Assembly: GCA_963701245.1 (NCBI GenBank)
Contig: OY969576.1
Span: 1 to 64,000, forward strand
Source of the DNA: CAWCCP01 sp963701245
GTDB lineage: Bacteria; Patescibacteriota; Saccharimonadia; Saccharimonadales; UBA4665
Length of the DNA: 64,000 nucleotides
Reading direction: 5' to 3'
The notes beneath the pieces are model-generated. The model was given only the letters and a program-made list of their open reading frames with translations. It searched no databases and was not told the origin of the DNA. Positions 34,981 to 43,448 of this stretch are shown here, in pieces. Each line of letters starts with the position of its first letter. Positions within the stretch are counted from its first letter, which is position 1. Made by a program: the position numbers and the translations under genes.

Positions 34981-35785
34981 TTCCGAACATCCAAAAGATG
35001 ATAAGTCATCGAAAGTAGTTGCTCACATCCAAAAATTTAAGACTTTGAGCATTCCGTGGAATCCATGGTTGGCAGTCGGTTTTGTGGTATTTGTTTATTA
35101 TTTATCTCAAATTGTTGCTGGATTACTTATTTCTATTTATCCGCTGCTTAAACACTGGTCTAGTACCACGGCTAATGCCTGGGTTTCAAACTCTATAAAC
35201 GCGCAGTTCTTTTATATTTTATTCGCTGAGGCCTTTACATTGGGGGCGTTGTACCTATTTTTACGCAGGTATAAAAAAACTTTTCGAACAATCGGTTTAC
35301 ACCGCCCGACTTTGCGAGACCCCTTATATGGATTACTTGCAGTGCCTGTCTATTACATCATTTATTTAGCAGTAGTTGCGTTAATTAGTCACTTTGTCCC
35401 AAGTTTAAATGTAAATCAGCAGCAAGAAATAGGTTTTACTAATGTACATGGCGCAGCTCAGCTTATACTCACCTTTATTAGTCTTGTAATATTGCCACCA
35501 TTTACCGAAGAAATACTAGTCCGAGGATTCTTATACAGTAGTTTAAAGAAGGGAATGCCGCAAATAGCAGCGGCTATAGTGACGAGTGTGCTTTTTGCAA
35601 GCGCACACTTGCCCGAAGGAGGATCAGCCGGGCCATTATACATTGCAGCCATTGATACATTTATTTTGAGTTTAGTATTGATTTACCTTCGCGAAAAGAC
35701 CGGTAGTTTATGGGCGGGCATTACTTTGCATGCGCTCAAGAACGGTATAGCCTATGTGGCCCTCTTCATAGTTGGCGTTCACTAG
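34961..35785 (+). CDS. CPBP family intramembrane metalloprotease
   Basis: 274 residues. Cytoplasmic Ser/Lys-rich tail, then about seven helices. The EExxxR motif is in FTEEILVRG (about residues 181-189), with a conserved His in SAHLPEGG and a later LHALKNG. This is the Abi/CAAX-protease family of glutamic-type intramembrane peptidases. ATG 34961 is preferred over the TTG one codon earlier. It overlaps rseP by 20 bases, pairing two intramembrane proteases in one transcript. Confidence 0.9.
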   Translation: MSTDSSNSEHPKDDKSSKVVAHIQKFKTLSIPWNPWLAVGFVVFVYYLSQIVAGLLISIYPLLKHWSSTTANAWVSNSINAQFFYILFAEAFTLGALYLFLRRYKKTFRTIGLHRPTLRDPLYGLLAVPVYYIIYLAVVALISHFVPSLNVNQQQEIGFTNVHGAAQLILTFISLVILPPFTEEILVRGFLYSSLKKGMPQIAAAIVTSVLFASAHLPEGGSAGPLYIAAIDTFILSLVLIYLREKTGSLWAGITLHALKNGIAYVALFIVGVH

Positions 35786-35835
35786 GGTACAATAAGTCGT
35801 AATGAAGTACTTCACATGTTTTAAAGCTGTACTCC

Positions 35836-35848
35836 CGGCATAGTGCCG
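35836..35848 (+). terminator. Short GC hairpin after the CPBP gene
   Basis: CGGCA and TGCCG flank a 3-base loop, followed by TATATCTTTT. Possible weak terminator or leader hairpin of proS. Confidence 0.35.
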
Positions 35849-35897
35849 TATATCTTTTCGCAACTAAAATTCGTATTACTGTAATTAAGGATTAACC

Positions 35898-37601
35898 ATG
35901 AGAGTTACACAATTATTTGGGAAACCTTCTAAGAATGAAGGGATTGATCTATCGATCGTTTCTAATCGACTGTTGACCCAAGCCGGCTTCATTCGGGAGT
36001 CAACGGCTGGGCGTTATTATCTTTTGCCACTTGGTTTGCGTGTTCATGACAGAATCGTGCAAATTATTCGCAAACATATGAATGAAATTGGCGGTCAGGA
36101 AGTGGTAATGCCGATCCTACATCCACTTGAACTATGGCGTGAAACGAATCGAACTACAACTGCTGGATTTGAACTGATGAAAGTGAAAGACAGGCGAGAT
36201 GCTGAATTTGCTCTGGGTGGGACTGCCGAAGAAATGGCTGTTGATTTGGTCAGAAAATTTAATATAAGTTACCGCGATTTACCACTTCAGATATATCAAT
36301 TTTCGATGAAATTTCGCGATGAATTGAGAGCTCGAGGGGGTCTGTTAAGAGTTCGAGAATTCGTCATGAAAGATGCATATAGTTTCAGTACTGAAGAAGA
36401 ATTTGAAGCTCTCTATCAAACGTATTGGGATAGCTATAAACGCATTTTTGAAGAAATTGGACTCGATGTAGATGTCGTGGCAGCCGATAGTGGCTATATA
36501 GGTGGTGATTATTGCCATGAGTTTGTTGCTGAGTGCAATGCTGGTGAAAGTCGTTATTTCATTACAGAAGACAGAAGCTACGCAGCTCACGAGGATGTGG
36601 CAACTTTTGAGAAGTATGTAGAGCATAGTGACGAAGAACTGAAACCAATGGAAGAAGTAGAAGGTAAAGGCATCATAGGCGTTGAAGAACTGGCTAAGTA
36701 TCTTCAAATACCGGTCGAAAAAACGACTAAAACCATACTATTTGAAACAAATAAAGGTGCCGTTATTGCCGCCGCTACCATGGGGCTCTATGATATCAAT
36801 ATAACCAAGGTGCAACACATAATTGGGGGAGAAGAATTAAAACTAGCATCGCCTGAAACGGTAAAACGGGTGACTCACGCAGAAGTTGGTTATGCGGGTT
36901 TTATAAACTTGCCCAAAGAAGTCCGAGTCATTTTAGATGAATCTGTACGAGGACGGAAGAACTTCGAGCTTGGATCAAATCATACTGACTTTCATACTAT
37001 AAATGCAAACTTTGGACGGGATTTTCCTGAACCAGATATGTTTTATGATATTGCTATGGCGAAAGAGGGCGATAAGGCACTCGATGGCAAAGGCGTACTC
37101 ATTGAAAAGCGAGGCATCGAAGTCGGTAATATTTTCCAACTCGGCTATCATTACAGTAATCTAATGCAAGGCGCTGAATATACTGATGCGCAAGGCAAAC
37201 GACAAAAATATTACATGGGTTGTTATGGTATAGGTGTTGGGCGCACGCTCGCAACCGTCGTCGAACGATTTCATGATGATAAAGGCATTATATGGCCAAA
37301 ATCAATTGCGCCTGCAGATGTGTATCTCATCGCTATAGGGCAGAGTCAGGCGGTTACAAGCCAAGCTGAAGAACTATATACTACCTTACAGCAAGCTGGT
37401 GTCGATGTACTGTATGACGACCGTGATGTGAGACCTGGAGAAAAATTTGCTGACGCTGATTTAATTGGTATACCAATCCGTATTGTCATAAGTGATAAAA
37501 CGGTTTCAGCCAACGTTTACGAACTAAAAGAACGATCCGATAACGAAGTAAAACAGCTAAACCTGAACGATGTACTTAAAACGTTAGGTGTTAGAAGCTA
37601 G
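35898..37601 (+). CDS. proS: Prolyl-tRNA synthetase (bacterial type with editing domain)
   Basis: 567 residues. Class II motif 1 near the N-terminus, the TAEEMAVDL region, motif 2 (FRDELRARGGLLRVREFVMKD, split in two), and motif 3 around CYGIGVGRTL. Residues about 255-385 are the YbaK-like INS editing domain that removes Ala-tRNA(Pro). A C-terminal anticodon-binding domain ends the protein. TAAGGATT lies 5-6 bases before ATG 35898. Length is normal for bacterial ProRS. Confidence 0.97.
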   Translation: MRVTQLFGKPSKNEGIDLSIVSNRLLTQAGFIRESTAGRYYLLPLGLRVHDRIVQIIRKHMNEIGGQEVVMPILHPLELWRETNRTTTAGFELMKVKDRRDAEFALGGTAEEMAVDLVRKFNISYRDLPLQIYQFSMKFRDELRARGGLLRVREFVMKDAYSFSTEEEFEALYQTYWDSYKRIFEEIGLDVDVVAADSGYIGGDYCHEFVAECNAGESRYFITEDRSYAAHEDVATFEKYVEHSDEELKPMEEVEGKGIIGVEELAKYLQIPVEKTTKTILFETNKGAVIAAATMGLYDINITKVQHIIGGEELKLASPETVKRVTHAEVGYAGFINLPKEVRVILDESVRGRKNFELGSNHTDFHTINANFGRDFPEPDMFYDIAMAKEGDKALDGKGVLIEKRGIEVGNIFQLGYHYSNLMQGAEYTDAQGKRQKYYMGCYGIGVGRTLATVVERFHDDKGIIWPKSIAPADVYLIAIGQSQAVTSQAEELYTTLQQAGVDVLYDDRDVRPGEKFADADLIGIPIRIVISDKTVSANVYELKERSDNEVKQLNLNDVLKTLGVRS

Positions 37602-37605
37602 TGCT

Positions 37606-37614
37606 TGCTATAAT
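37606..37614 (+). promoter_or_regulatory. Extended -10 promoter of greA
   Basis: TGC TATAAT starting 5 bases after the proS stop. It gives a leader of about 60 bases, and a strong AAGGGAG sits at 37669-37675. Confidence 0.55.
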
Positions 37615-37681
37615 ATGCCTAATTCGCTATTTTAATCAGTAAAATCAAGCGAATCTCAAGGATGTAAGAAGGGAGTTGACC

Positions 37682-38140
37682 ATGAAGAAGTTGTTTCGAT
37701 TGACTCAGAGTGGCGTAGATGAACTGAAGGACGAGCTCGAAAGCTTAATTGGCAAACGAGCTGCGCTGGCAGATGCTATTAAAACGGCGCGCGAGTTAGG
37801 AGATTTGGCCGAAAATGCAGAGTATCAATCAGCTCGAGCAGACCAGGAGCGAAGTGAAAGTCGAATTGCTGAAATTGAAAATATTTTACAAAATGTCTCA
37901 ATCATTAAAAAACCTAGTGGCGATAATAAAGTACAGCTTGGGTCGACGGTGAAACTGAAAAATGACGGTAAAATGAAGCAATTTCAAGTGGTAGGCACTG
38001 TAGAAGCAGATCCATCCAATGGCAAAATTAGCGATGAGTCTCCTATCGGTAAGGCATTGCTTGGCAAAAAGATAGACGAATTGGTAGAAATTAAGACACC
38101 TGCTGATACGACGACATATAAAATTGTCGATATTTCTTAG
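37682..38140 (+). CDS. greA: Transcription elongation factor GreA
   Basis: 152 residues. N-terminal coiled coil with LGDLAENAEYQSARADQ, the acidic tip that reaches into RNA polymerase, and a C-terminal FKBP-like domain ending VEIKTPADTTTYKIVDIS. It rescues backtracked polymerase by stimulating transcript cleavage. ATG 37682 is 6 bases after AAGGGAG. An in-frame TTG two codons earlier abuts the Shine-Dalgarno and is rejected. Confidence 0.96.
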   Translation: MKKLFRLTQSGVDELKDELESLIGKRAALADAIKTARELGDLAENAEYQSARADQERSESRIAEIENILQNVSIIKKPSGDNKVQLGSTVKLKNDGKMKQFQVVGTVEADPSNGKISDESPIGKALLGKKIDELVEIKTPADTTTYKIVDIS

Positions 38141-38181
38141 GTATACATTCTTTTGTTAATCGATTAAATCCAAACAATTTC

Positions 38182-38973
38182 ATGTACAAAGCTCTCATTA
38201 CCGATCTTGATGGAACGGCAGTAAAAGTGGCATCCGACGGCACTGATGTTGATGAGCGGACTACAAAAGCAATAATGTCAGCCTCAAGGTTGGGTTTATA
38301 TGTATCCTGTGCAACGGGTCGTGATTGGGAATTGGCGGCACCCGTCATTAAGCGATTGGGCTTTTCGGGTATGTGCATTATAGAGGGGGGTACGAGGATT
38401 GTGAATGCCCTAGATGGAGCGGTAGTTTGGGAAAAGTTTTTTGACACCACTACACCTGCTGAAGTACTCAAAATTTTTAAAGCCGTCCCAACTGAAGGCT
38501 TATTTATGAGCTCGACGTATAAGCATAATCCAAAAATAAATAATGTAAAAAGGGTAAGCAATCGACAGCGCTATATGTATCTACTGAACGTTGATGAAAG
38601 TGTGGCTATCGCTATGGCAAAAGCATTAAATGAACTACCAGACGTCGTGGCACATTTAACGCCATCCTGGATGGGTGGTCTTCGGTATGATATTCATGCC
38701 ACTCATAGCGAAGCGTCAAAAGAGCATGCGATAAAAGAATGGCTCAAATTGGTGAACATCGACAAAAACGAGGCAATAGGAATGGGGGATAGTGGTAATG
38801 ATCTGCCTATTTTTGAGGCAGTCGGATTTAAGGTGGCGGTTTCAAATGCTACGCCTGAAGTTTTAGCGCAAGCGGATTATATTGCACCAGCAGCATCTGA
38901 CCATGCTTTAGAGCATGTGATTCACAAATTTCTAATGAGGTCCAATTTAGAAAAATTGAAAGCAAATCACTAA
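38182..38973 (+). CDS. HAD-superfamily phosphatase, Cof type
   Basis: 263 residues. Motif I is ITDLDGTAV (nucleophile Asp about residue 8), motif II ATGRDWE, and the motif III/IV region GMGDSGNDLPIF. The C2 cap lies between about 85 and 190. Cof-type HADs dephosphorylate sugar phosphates or flavin/pyridoxal phosphates. The exact substrate is not visible. It lies between greA and carA, probably independent of both. Confidence 0.88.
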   Translation: MYKALITDLDGTAVKVASDGTDVDERTTKAIMSASRLGLYVSCATGRDWELAAPVIKRLGFSGMCIIEGGTRIVNALDGAVVWEKFFDTTTPAEVLKIFKAVPTEGLFMSSTYKHNPKINNVKRVSNRQRYMYLLNVDESVAIAMAKALNELPDVVAHLTPSWMGGLRYDIHATHSEASKEHAIKEWLKLVNIDKNEAIGMGDSGNDLPIFEAVGFKVAVSNATPEVLAQADYIAPAASDHALEHVIHKFLMRSNLEKLKANH

Positions 38974-38983
38974 AATTCTATTC

Positions 38984-39044
38984 ATTTTTCTGCATTTTTC
39001 TTTCAATTTATCGAAAAATATCACTGATTTTGTGAAAAACATCA
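38984..39044 (+). promoter_or_regulatory. Repeated GAAAAAT sites upstream of carA
   Basis: GAAAAAT in reverse orientation at 38984-38990 and 38994-39000 (10 bases apart), then forward GAAAAATATCA at 39013-39023 and GAAAAACATCA at 39034-39044 (21 bases apart). Helical spacing suggests a protein-bound operator. An AT-rich terminator of the HAD gene is the alternative. Confidence 0.4.
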
Positions 39045-39069
39045 ATTTTAGTATTGCGCTTACCATGCC

Positions 39070-40203
39070 ATGTCTGCTAAATTTTATAAAAGTGTGAAAA
39101 AGAAATTACCTATTAGTGCACAGAATAAAGCAAACGGAACTCGCTCCGAAGAGAGCGATTTTTTTAAATTAACGAATAATACACTTTGCTTGGAAGACGG
39201 CACGGTATTTGATGGAGTGTCACCAATAGGACAGTCTCTGGCAACCTCAGGCGAAATCGTGTTCAACACTGGCATGAGCGGATATGTTGAATCGCTGACA
39301 GATCCATCGTATGAGAGTCAAATCTTAGTTTTTACGTATCCATTAATTGGTAATTACGGCGTACGACTAGCGGATGTAGAGTCAAGTAAGATTCAAGTTC
39401 GAGGAGTTGTCATGGGTCATTTAGATACCACTTATAATCCCAAGGTAGCTGATATGAGCTTGCCGCAATGGCTAAAAACACAATCAATATTCGTATTGTC
39501 GGGTGTTGACACCAGATCATTGACGAAATACTTACGCTCCCAAGGCACTATGCAAGGCACATTAGGATCACGTACATATTCGACAAATCAAATGAAGGAA
39601 AGTAGAGACAAATCTCAGAGGATTGTTAAAGAATACAATCGATCGGCTACGAAAAAAATAATATTGATTGATTGTGGTGCGAAAGAGAATATTCTACGAT
39701 CGCTTTTACGACGTGATTATCGCATAAAGCGGGTAAGTGCGGGTTATGATTTTACTGATGAAATATATGACGGAATAGTTATATCGAATGGACCAGGTGA
39801 TCCAACAGATTACACTGAGACAATTACTATCGTTGGAAAAGCTATGACAAAAAATAAACCGATCTTTGGCATATGTCTCGGCAGTCAAATAATGGCACTA
39901 GCTGCCGGGGCACAGACTTACAAGCTAAAATTTGGCCATAGGGGACACAATCAACCTTGTATTGATATACATAACCAGCACTGTTACATGACAAGTCAAA
40001 ACCATGGTTATGCGGTTGATGAACATTCTCTACCACCGGACTGGGAAGTGCAGTTTCGTAATTTGAATGACCGTTCCGTAGAGGGCATCCGACACACATC
40101 GAAACCATTTTTCGCAGTGCAATTTCATCCTGAAGCGTCCCCAGGGCCAACCGATACAGCATGGTTATTTAATCGATTTGACGAGCATTTGCATGAAATA
40201 TAA
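39070..40203 (+). CDS. carA: Carbamoyl-phosphate synthase small subunit (glutaminase)
   Basis: 377 residues. After a basic extension of about 40 residues that E. coli CarA lacks, the CarA-specific domain starts (LCLEDGTVFDG) and includes NTGMSGY and TDPSY. The class I amidotransferase domain has Cys269 in FGICLGSQ, and His353 and Glu355 in QFHPEAS. It makes ammonia from glutamine for CarB. ATG 39070 is chosen; an out-of-frame ATG lies at 39065. It overlaps carB by 11 bases. No other pyrimidine or arginine pathway gene is adjacent. Confidence 0.95.
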   Translation: MSAKFYKSVKKKLPISAQNKANGTRSEESDFFKLTNNTLCLEDGTVFDGVSPIGQSLATSGEIVFNTGMSGYVESLTDPSYESQILVFTYPLIGNYGVRLADVESSKIQVRGVVMGHLDTTYNPKVADMSLPQWLKTQSIFVLSGVDTRSLTKYLRSQGTMQGTLGSRTYSTNQMKESRDKSQRIVKEYNRSATKKIILIDCGAKENILRSLLRRDYRIKRVSAGYDFTDEIYDGIVISNGPGDPTDYTETITIVGKAMTKNKPIFGICLGSQIMALAAGAQTYKLKFGHRGHNQPCIDIHNQHCYMTSQNHGYAVDEHSLPPDWEVQFRNLNDRSVEGIRHTSKPFFAVQFHPEASPGPTDTAWLFNRFDEHLHEI

Positions 40204-43200
40204 AAAAATAGCCATAAAAAAAGTTGTTATTTTAGGGTCGGGTGGTCTCCGGATAGGTCAAGCCGGAGAATTTGATTATTCGGGATCACAGGCTATTAAA
40301 GCACTCAAAGAAGAAGATATTAAAACGGTTCTCATAAATCCAAATATTGCGACCGTTCAAACTGATCACTCAATGGCTGACAAAATATACTTTCAACCCT
40401 TAAATGTGGCTACCGTTACGAAAATTCTTGAAATTGAACGGCCGGATGCAATCCTTTTGAGTTTTGGCGGCCAAACTGCACTAAATTTGGGTCTCGCCTT
40501 GCACGATACGGGGATTTTCAAAAAGTTAGCTATTCAAGTTCTTGGTACACCGATAACTTCGATAAAAACAACCGAAGATCGTAATTTATTCAAAGAATCT
40601 TTGCATGAAATCGACATTAAAACAGCTCGAAGTATTGCCGTTTATTCCCCAAAAGAAGCATTAGCGGCAGCCCATAAAATAGGTTATCCGATTATGATGC
40701 GATCAGGTTTTAGCTTAGGAGGGCTGGGTTCAGGACGCGTCGATTCAGATAAGGAATTAGTGGCGCGGGTATCGGAAATTTTTTCTTATGTGACACAAAT
40801 TCTAATAGAAGAATATTTGGTTGGTTGGAAAGAAATTGAATATGAGGTAGTAAGAGATATAGCCGGTAACACCATTACGGTATGTAATATGGAAAACATG
40901 GACCCCATGGGGGTGCATACTGGTGAGAGTATTGTGGTGGCACCATCTCAAACATTAACCAATAAGCAATATCATGAGCTGCGAGAGATAGCGATTAAAA
41001 CAATTAATCATCTTGGTATTATCGGTGAATGCAATATTCAGTATGCGCTACATCCGGTAAGCGGGGACTATCGGGTTATTGAAGTAAATGCCAGACTTTC
41101 ACGTTCGAGCGCGCTCGCTTCTAAAGCGACCGGTTATCCGTTAGCCTTTGTTGCTTTGAAGCTGGTGCTCGGTTATAAATTGTATGAACTTAAAAATGCC
41201 GTGACCGGAACCACATCGGCGTTTTTTGAACCAGCGCTCGATTACATTGCCATTAAAATTCCTCGTTGGGATTTGACCAAGTTTAAATCTAGCGAAAGTT
41301 TAATCGGCTCAGAAATGAAAAGTGTTGGGGAAGTAATGGCCATTGGTCGCACTTTTCCCGAAACTTTGCAAAAAGCATTACGGATGCTCAACATTGGCGC
41401 TGACGGCCTTAGCCAGCATTCGTATGTAATTTCGAACCCCGAGAGCGAAATTAAAAGACCAACGTATCGCCGAATTTTTGCGATCTATGAATCGCTAAAA
41501 AGAGGTAAATCTATAGCATCTATACAAAAACAATCATATATTGATAGTTGGTTTTTGGAGCAAATCGAATCCATAGTAACTGTAGAGCAAGAATTACTAA
41601 ATGCTCGCTCGCTCAGCACACCACTTTTACGTCGGGCCAAAGAATCAGGTTTTGCTGATAAGGTTATTGCCGTACTTCGAAACACGACCGAATTAAAGAT
41701 TCGCGAACGTCGTCTAAAATCCCACATAGTACCAGTAATAAAGCTTATCGACACGCTCGCTGGAGAGTTTGATTCAGTGACCAATTATTTGTATACAACT
41801 TATCACGGTGTATCAGATGATGTGCAAGCACTCAATAAAAGTATTATGGTAATTGGTTCCGGTCCGTACTGTATTGGCTCATCGGTGGAATTTGATTGGA
41901 GTGCAGTAAATACTGCACAGACGCTCCACGATCAAGGTTTCCGATCGATTATCGTTAATTCTAATCCAGAGACTGTATCGACTGACTTTGATCGGTCAGA
42001 TCGACTTTATTTTGAAGAGCTGACGTTTGAACGAATTCAAGATATTGCGGACTTTGAACATTCTCCAGGGATTATTATTTCGGTTGGAGGCCAGATTGCC
42101 AATAATCTTGCTATGCCACTCCATAGTGCGGGGTATCCAATTCTAGGTACATCACCTCGAGATATAGACAGAGCAGAAGATAGAAATAAGTTTTCCACGA
42201 TGCTCAACAACCTAGGCGTGGACCAACCTATCTGGAAAGAAGTGACTGATATACAATCTGCTCGCAAGTTCGCTGCTGAAGTTGGATATCCGATACTCAT
42301 TCGACCATCATATGTTTTGTCCGGAGGAGCAATGAGCGTCGCACGAAACGATGTTGATCTAAAGAAATATTTAAAAGCCGCTATCGTAATGTCGCGTGAT
42401 CATCCGGTGGTGGTTACTCAGTTTATTACGAATGCAAAAGAACTCGAAATAGATGGTGTGGCGAAAGACGGGAAGTTATTAATTTATGCTATTTCGGAAC
42501 ATATTGAAAATGCCGGCATTCATTCAGGAGATGCAACTGTAGTGTACCCAGCTCAATATCTATATGTTGAAACGATTAGACGAGCAAAGTTAATAGCTAA
42601 GCAAATCATTCAAAATTTACATATTGCCGGACCATTTAACATACAATTCATTGCAAAAAATAATGAACTTAAGGTCATTGAATGTAATGTTCGTGCTTCT
42701 CGATCCTTTCCATTTGTGTCGAAAGTTTCGGGATATAATTTTATTGAGATAGCTACCGAGGCAATGCTGGGAATAGATAGACATAAAAGCTACCAGACTT
42801 TGGAGCTCGATCATGTAGCGGTAAAAACTCCGTTGTTTTCATACAGTCGACTGAAAGGCACCGATCCGGTTGCGGGAGTAGAAATGGCCTCTACTGGAGA
42901 AGTAGCATGTTTCGGCTCAGATCTATTGGAAGCATTTTATGCATCTTGGCTCGCTACTGAACAGAACGTCGCAGGCAAGAGTATTTTTATTAGTGTTCCT
43001 GATGAAGATAAGCATAAAATTTTAGCCGAAACAAAGCACTTAGTCGAGAAAGGCTGGAAAGTCTATACGACCAAAGGCACGCATGATTTTTTGCGCAAAA
43101 AGAATGTGCGAACTATATGCCTAAATAAAATTCATGAGAATACCGAACCGACCGTCACCTCTGCAATCCAAAAGCACGATTTGGATCTAATGATTTGTGT

Positions 43201-43375
43201 GCCGGCGCTATCGGAAGCAGACCAGGATGCTTATAAAATTCGTCGATTGGCTATAGACAATTACGTTCCTCTTATTACAAATGCCGAAAACGGTAAATTA
43301 CTGCTCAATTGTTTGCTCCGCGATAACTTACGCAACAATACGCCAAAAGCATGGCATGAGTATGTGGTACTTTAA
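40193..43375 (+). CDS. carB: Carbamoyl-phosphate synthase large subunit
   Basis: 1,060 residues, close to E. coli CarB (1,073). Two homologous ATP-grasp halves: the first begins VVILGSGGLRIGQAGEFDYSG, the second IMVIGSGPYCIGSSVEFDW. Both have the SGGxxS/RSGFSLGG and RPSYVLSGG loops. A C-terminal MGS-like allosteric domain (after about residue 930) is retained. It makes carbamoyl phosphate from bicarbonate, ATP and ammonia supplied by CarA. ATG 40193 overlaps the carA stop and is preferred over a TTG five codons earlier. Confidence 0.96.
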   Translation: MKYKKIAIKKVVILGSGGLRIGQAGEFDYSGSQAIKALKEEDIKTVLINPNIATVQTDHSMADKIYFQPLNVATVTKILEIERPDAILLSFGGQTALNLGLALHDTGIFKKLAIQVLGTPITSIKTTEDRNLFKESLHEIDIKTARSIAVYSPKEALAAAHKIGYPIMMRSGFSLGGLGSGRVDSDKELVARVSEIFSYVTQILIEEYLVGWKEIEYEVVRDIAGNTITVCNMENMDPMGVHTGESIVVAPSQTLTNKQYHELREIAIKTINHLGIIGECNIQYALHPVSGDYRVIEVNARLSRSSALASKATGYPLAFVALKLVLGYKLYELKNAVTGTTSAFFEPALDYIAIKIPRWDLTKFKSSESLIGSEMKSVGEVMAIGRTFPETLQKALRMLNIGADGLSQHSYVISNPESEIKRPTYRRIFAIYESLKRGKSIASIQKQSYIDSWFLEQIESIVTVEQELLNARSLSTPLLRRAKESGFADKVIAVLRNTTELKIRERRLKSHIVPVIKLIDTLAGEFDSVTNYLYTTYHGVSDDVQALNKSIMVIGSGPYCIGSSVEFDWSAVNTAQTLHDQGFRSIIVNSNPETVSTDFDRSDRLYFEELTFERIQDIADFEHSPGIIISVGGQIANNLAMPLHSAGYPILGTSPRDIDRAEDRNKFSTMLNNLGVDQPIWKEVTDIQSARKFAAEVGYPILIRPSYVLSGGAMSVARNDVDLKKYLKAAIVMSRDHPVVVTQFITNAKELEIDGVAKDGKLLIYAISEHIENAGIHSGDATVVYPAQYLYVETIRRAKLIAKQIIQNLHIAGPFNIQFIAKNNELKVIECNVRASRSFPFVSKVSGYNFIEIATEAMLGIDRHKSYQTLELDHVAVKTPLFSYSRLKGTDPVAGVEMASTGEVACFGSDLLEAFYASWLATEQNVAGKSIFISVPDEDKHKILAETKHLVEKGWKVYTTKGTHDFLRKKNVRTICLNKIHENTEPTVTSAIQKHDLDLMICVPALSEADQDAYKIRRLAIDNYVPLITNAENGKLLLNCLLRDNLRNNTPKAWHEYVVL

Positions 43376-43431
43376 TAAATGATTACAGAGAAATATGTTT
43401 TTATAAACTAGCTGTTCTCTGGATACTTCGC

Positions 43432-43437
43432 TATACT
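43432..43437 (+). promoter_or_regulatory. -10 box of lysS
   Basis: TATACT ends 11 bases before ATG 43449, predicting a leader of about 4 bases. Confidence 0.5.
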
Positions 43438-43448
43438 GTTAACGAATT

